44,522 nt of DNA from an uncultured Lachnospiraceae bacterium (GTDB lineage Bacteria; Bacillota; Clostridia; Lachnospirales; Lachnospiraceae), in contig CADBPM010000006.1 of assembly GCA_902796595.1 (NCBI GenBank), positions 1-44,522 of the forward strand, read 5' to 3'. Position numbers and translations under genes: made by a program. Shown in pieces: positions 41,804 through 44,522 of the stretch. The notes under the pieces were generated by a model. It ran no database searches. It was not told where the DNA came from and was given only the letters and a program-made list of their open reading frames with translations. How positions within the stretch are numbered: position 1 is the first letter of the stretch; the number at the start of each line of letters is the position of its first letter.

Positions 41804-44080
41804 TTACATGAACCTCTTTATGTATTCAATCTCGTTGGTGAGTGTTTCTGGAATAGGACCGCCACTTGTCTGCTGCTTCTTAAGTATAGTTTCAAGAGTA
41901 TGCAGACGTTGTCCTGCATGAAGCTTCATGCGGTCGATAAGCTGTGAGTACATAGGATTTTTACCTGCAATGGTAAGAATCTCTGCACTGAAAGGACAGT
42001 ACTTAAAGAGAATCTCGCGGGAAACCTTGTTAAGTCTTGGTGAACCGGTAGCCTCAAACATGATCCATGTAATGTAATCTCTTATGAACATTTCCTTGAA
42101 ACTATTTTTTGACCTTTGAAGGGATGTGCGGATCTTTTCCTTTGCATCAGTGGTAAGATCATGATTTTTCTTGTAGAACTGAACATAATCATAATATTCA
42201 CTGGTAAGAGAAGGCTCAGAAACATTGTTCCATGCAGCACCCTGCATTGTCTTGCAGAGCTCCCATCTGAAATCACCCGTAAGTCTTGTAAGGGTAGTGA
42301 AAAGGTCTTCCATGTGGAAGATGGATAAAACCATACGGCTGTGCGAATTTCTGTATCTTCCCTCGATATCCTGCCAGAGCATACCCCTTGTACCGGCGTT
42401 TGGCATGAGGATTATATCCGGAAGATATTCAAGATGGATAAGCTCCTTGCCCGTTACCTCATAGTTTTCCTTATCAAGAAGTTCTCTGTAATAAGCGGAG
42501 AAGTCGATTTTTCTTATCTGGTTAAGGGACTTATTGAGGCTTCCCAGTGTAACGAGCGAGGTGTCAAGATTCTTTAAGAGTGATTCGCCTGTAAATACAG
42601 GGCAGTAGGTTGAAATACGACCGAATGTAACCTTGTTTCCCTGTGTAAAGAGGTTATCCATTTCAAACTTGGTCTTGGCGTGAGCGTCGACTGAAAGTTT
42701 CTTGAACTGCTCCTCTGTTATGTCATGTGAAGCCTTTTTCTTTTTAAGGTTATCAAAGTAATCTGTGTCAAATTCATCTCTGCTCGGCATCTTCTTGCCG
42801 TAGTAGATGGCTCTCAGCCAGTCGAGCGCAGTGTAAAGACCGACTTCAGACTGATCTTTCATTTCTGAAGCAAGCTTGTACATAAGCACAGCATTATCCT
42901 GTCCGGCGAGCATTTCATCCACATATCCGAAGTAGAGGAACATTTTTATATGGACAGGGATATCTTTGATCCTTGTGTTTACAGTTTTAAAGAAGATCTT
43001 CTCATAAAGGGCATAGAAATCCTTTGTAAGAGTCCTGCGGATCTTCATAGGTTCTTCATCAAGAGAAGATTTATCCGGAGTAGCCTTGTAGGCAGCCAGA
43101 TGTTCCTTGAATGAAGCTATAAGCTCAGGGTCTTCGCAGAAGTTAAGGATGATGTCCATGGAGCCCTTTATTGCCTTAAGCGTTTCAACATCGGTTGTGG
43201 TATCGGCGCCCTTTTCTCTTGCTTCCTCTGAAAGGTCGGTCTTAAGAATGTCAATCTTCATTGCGTACGCAGGGTTAGAGAGGTCAAGGATGGAACCGAT
43301 CTGTTCAAGTCTCTTTGTTACAATATCTGTAAGTTTTGTCCTGTCTTCGCTGCCGCCGTCAAGAAGCTGGATGAGCGAATCTATGGAAGTAAGGAGGTCT
43401 GCTGTTTCGGTATTTATGTATAAAGAAGCAAGGCCTTCTCTGTAATGGAAGCTCTGTTCCAAAAGCTCGACGCTCTTTCTGGCATCAAGACACCCCTTTC
43501 GGATCATGCCGCTTGTGATCTGAGGGTCTCTTGTAAGAAGCTTGCCCGCATCTGTGGCATAGAAACGGTTCAGACCATCATAGTAATTCGCAAGCCACAT
43601 ATCAGGTTCTTCATCAGGAATGTAGCTGGTGATATTTGAAAGACCAGGGATTTCATCGGGAGCCTGCATATAGTTTGCGCAGATTTCTTTGTAATGCTCC
43701 AGGTCGTCTTCAAGCTGCCTGTAGTCATCACTGCATTTTATCTCTTCAGAAGCGATAGCGCGTAAAAGTAGGGCGTTCTGCTTCATCATTGAGCGGACAA
43801 AAAGTCGTGAAACATCCGGATTTGACTTAAAAAGCGGTTCGAGCGCACTGATACCAGGATATGGGTAACTGAAAAGAGTGACATCTGTTTTTGCCGTACA
43901 GGTAAGGAAGTGCACTTCGCTTCCGGCCTCGCAAATTCCCGGAACATCGCCGGCGCTAAGCTCAAATTCATCACCCGGATAGGTCATGGTTACAGTGCCG
44001 TTTGTCAAAAGTTTAAGTGAATCCATAGGGTCTCCGGCCTTGAAAATGACCTGACCCGCCTGAATTACTATTGCTGCCAT
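41804..44080 (-). CDS. Large protein with cyclic-nucleotide-binding-like N-terminal domain
   Basis: A 758-aa, probably cytosolic protein. Residues ~1-115 follow the cNMP-binding beta-barrel: IQAGQVIFKAGDPMDSLKLL, GTVTMTYPG, FELSAGDVPGICEAGSEVHF. The phosphate-binding cassette (GE...RxA) is not evident, so it may not bind a cyclic nucleotide. Residues ~116-758 are mostly helical, with no recognised catalytic motif and no DNA-binding helix-turn-helix, so it is unlike CRP. The start at 44080 follows GGAGG at 6 nt and was preferred to an in-frame ATG at 44143, which overlaps the promoter region. It has its own promoter and terminator, apart from the V-ATPase operon. Similar domain layouts occur in Lachnospiraceae, with unknown function. 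Confidence 0.8.
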   Translation of the reverse strand: MAAIVIQAGQVIFKAGDPMDSLKLLTNGTVTMTYPGDEFELSAGDVPGICEAGSEVHFLTCTAKTDVTLFSYPYPGISALEPLFKSNPDVSRLFVRSMMKQNALLLRAIASEEIKCSDDYRQLEDDLEHYKEICANYMQAPDEIPGLSNITSYIPDEEPDMWLANYYDGLNRFYATDAGKLLTRDPQITSGMIRKGCLDARKSVELLEQSFHYREGLASLYINTETADLLTSIDSLIQLLDGGSEDRTKLTDIVTKRLEQIGSILDLSNPAYAMKIDILKTDLSEEAREKGADTTTDVETLKAIKGSMDIILNFCEDPELIASFKEHLAAYKATPDKSSLDEEPMKIRRTLTKDFYALYEKIFFKTVNTRIKDIPVHIKMFLYFGYVDEMLAGQDNAVLMYKLASEMKDQSEVGLYTALDWLRAIYYGKKMPSRDEFDTDYFDNLKKKKASHDITEEQFKKLSVDAHAKTKFEMDNLFTQGNKVTFGRISTYCPVFTGESLLKNLDTSLVTLGSLNKSLNQIRKIDFSAYYRELLDKENYEVTGKELIHLEYLPDIILMPNAGTRGMLWQDIEGRYRNSHSRMVLSIFHMEDLFTTLTRLTGDFRWELCKTMQGAAWNNVSEPSLTSEYYDYVQFYKKNHDLTTDAKEKIRTSLQRSKNSFKEMFIRDYITWIMFEATGSPRLNKVSREILFKYCPFSAEILTIAGKNPMYSQLIDRMKLHAGQRLHTLETILKKQQTSGGPIPETLTNEIEYIKRFM

Positions 44081-44106
44081 TATTGCCTCCGTGTATTGGG
44101 GTTGAT

Positions 44107-44135
44107 AGTATAAAATATGTCGTATTGCGAAGCAA
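44107..44135 (-). promoter_or_regulatory. Promoter of the cNMP-binding-like gene, inside the dyad element
   Basis: On the minus strand TTGCTT (44135-44130), 17-bp spacer, TATACT (44112-44107). The -35 lies inside the dyad TTGC-GAA-GCAA, so a protein bound to the dyad would block RNA polymerase. Start is expected near 44100, 20 nt before the ATG. Confidence 0.6.
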
Positions 44136-44154
44136 GGATACAATTTCTGTATCC
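44115..44154. repeat. Dyad element, copy 1
   Basis: ATATGTCGTATTGCGAAGCA, then a seven-base dyad GGATACA/TGTATCC separated by 5 nt. Copy 2 at 44393-44430 has the same order: ATATGTC, TATTGCGAAGCAA, then ATACA/TGTAT separated by 3 nt. Confidence 0.75.
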
Positions 44155-44392
44155 ACTCCGTGGATACTTAGTGCTTTCGCTACGCAAAAGCACAATAATT
44201 AAAGTTATTATAGTACAAAAAAGATTAAAGGTAAATATATATAGGTAGATTTCACAAAGACTTTATTATACATCCACATAATACAATGGAGTTTTATAAA
44301 TAATCATGATAAGAGAAGATGTGATACGACCATTTGACAGACGGACAATAAATATTTAGAATTGAAGGAGCGCTTGAAAAAATAATATCGGG

Positions 44393-44430
44393 ATATGTCA
44401 TATTGCGAAGCAATACATTCTGTATCAGCA
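44393..44430. repeat. Dyad element, copy 2
   Basis: ATATGTCATATTGCGAAGCA matches copy 1 at 19 of 20 bases; the second dyad is shorter (ATACA-TTC-TGTAT) and lies closer. On the minus strand it also has TTGCTT, but the -10 region is poorer (CGATAT). It is a direct repeat of copy 1, 278 bp away. Confidence 0.75.
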
Positions 44431-44522
44431 AAGTTTTTATAGTAAGCGAAGAAAATAATTGCGGATAGAGCAAGTCTATCCAGCATTAATTCTCGGCGAC
44501 GTTTATCGTAAACGAAATTACT

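Larger units (their letters stand above)
44081..44522. other. Gene-poor, dyad-rich end segment
   Basis: A 442-bp AT-rich stretch without a convincing gene. It carries the promoter at 44107-44135, two copies of a dyad element (44115-44154 and 44393-44430), and further hairpins: GTGCTTT/AAAAGCAC (44171-44193), GGATAG/CTATCC (44463-44481) and CGTTTA/TAAACG (44500-44514). No T-tract typical of a terminator follows these dyads. The right edge may be the control region of a gene outside the window. Confidence 0.6.

Noticed and set aside
41804..44080. A CRP/FNR-type transcription factor
   Set aside because: The N-terminal fold is similar, but the protein is 758 aa, lacks a C-terminal helix-turn-helix and lacks the ligand cassette.
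44306..44359. A 17-codon plus-strand frame starting at ATG 44306
   Set aside because: Too short, with the nearest GGAG 14 nt away and no sign of conservation that can be judged here.
44304..44486. A 60-aa minus-strand frame across the dyad-rich end segment
   Set aside because: It runs through the repeat elements, lacks a ribosome binding site and has unusual composition.

Overview
The window looks like chromosomal DNA of an anaerobic, low-to-medium-GC Firmicute, most probably of the Lachnospiraceae (Butyrivibrio-like). The reasons are a glgC/glgD pair inside a glg operon, a bacterial V-type (A/V) ATPase operon, a TSCPD-family small protein, a DUF5711-like propeller protein, several TTG starts with strong AGGAGG-type ribosome binding sites, and sigma-A promoters of the TTGACA/TATAAT kind. 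No rRNA, tRNA, CRISPR array, insertion sequence or prophage was seen. Nearly all of the window is coding, in compact operons. The genus is an inference; no 16S or marker comparison could be made.

Layout, left to right. (1) 1-1713: the tail of a plus-strand gene meets, at a bidirectional terminator, a minus-strand operon of a TSCPD protein, murG and a conserved-looking 90-aa protein. (2) 1818-2910: a membrane-anchored alpha/beta hydrolase with its own promoter and a structured leader. (3) 2967-14464: a minus-strand glycogen operon, glgB-glgC-glgD-glgA-glgP-GH13 amylase-unknown gene. GlgC/GlgD make ADP-glucose, GlgA polymerises it, GlgB branches it, and GlgP and the GH13 enzyme degrade alpha-glucan. 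GlgA carries a long charged, AT-hook-like N-terminal tail and GlgB a charged C-terminal tail. (4) 14354-20385: a plus-strand operon dnaX-ybaB-recR, continuing into a coiled-coil membrane protein, a DUF5711-like protein and a CvpA-family protein, ending at a clear terminator. (5) 20493-22332: a secreted 5'-nucleotidase. (6) 22371-24377: a membrane-anchored carboxylesterase flanked by inverted copies of a palindromic intergenic repeat. (7) 24369-29338: a Tet(M)/EF-G-like GTPase fused to a Rae1/YacP-like NYN ribonuclease domain, followed by an LCP-like protein, a small secreted protein and a YitT-family membrane protein. (8) 29533-30690: an MsmK/UgpC-type sugar-ABC ATPase standing alone. (9) 30692-32879: a PilZ (c-di-GMP receptor) protein and a secreted SGNH hydrolase. 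(10) 32878-41710: a nine-gene V-type ATPase operon (H/G-I-K-E-C-F-A-B-D in transcription order) whose K subunit keeps the Na+ ligands known from Enterococcus hirae NtpK. (11) 41741-44522: a 758-aa protein with a cyclic-nucleotide-binding-like N-terminal fold, then a gene-poor end segment rich in dyads and carrying a duplicated promoter-like element.

The strongest candidate for something functionally new is the GTPase-NYN fusion at 24443-27133. It joins a factor expected to enter the ribosomal A site to a nuclease domain whose Bacillus relative cleaves mRNA in the A site. The dyad-rich duplicated element at 44115-44430, the palindromic repeats around the esterase, and the charged tails on GlgA and GlgB are the next most worthwhile items.
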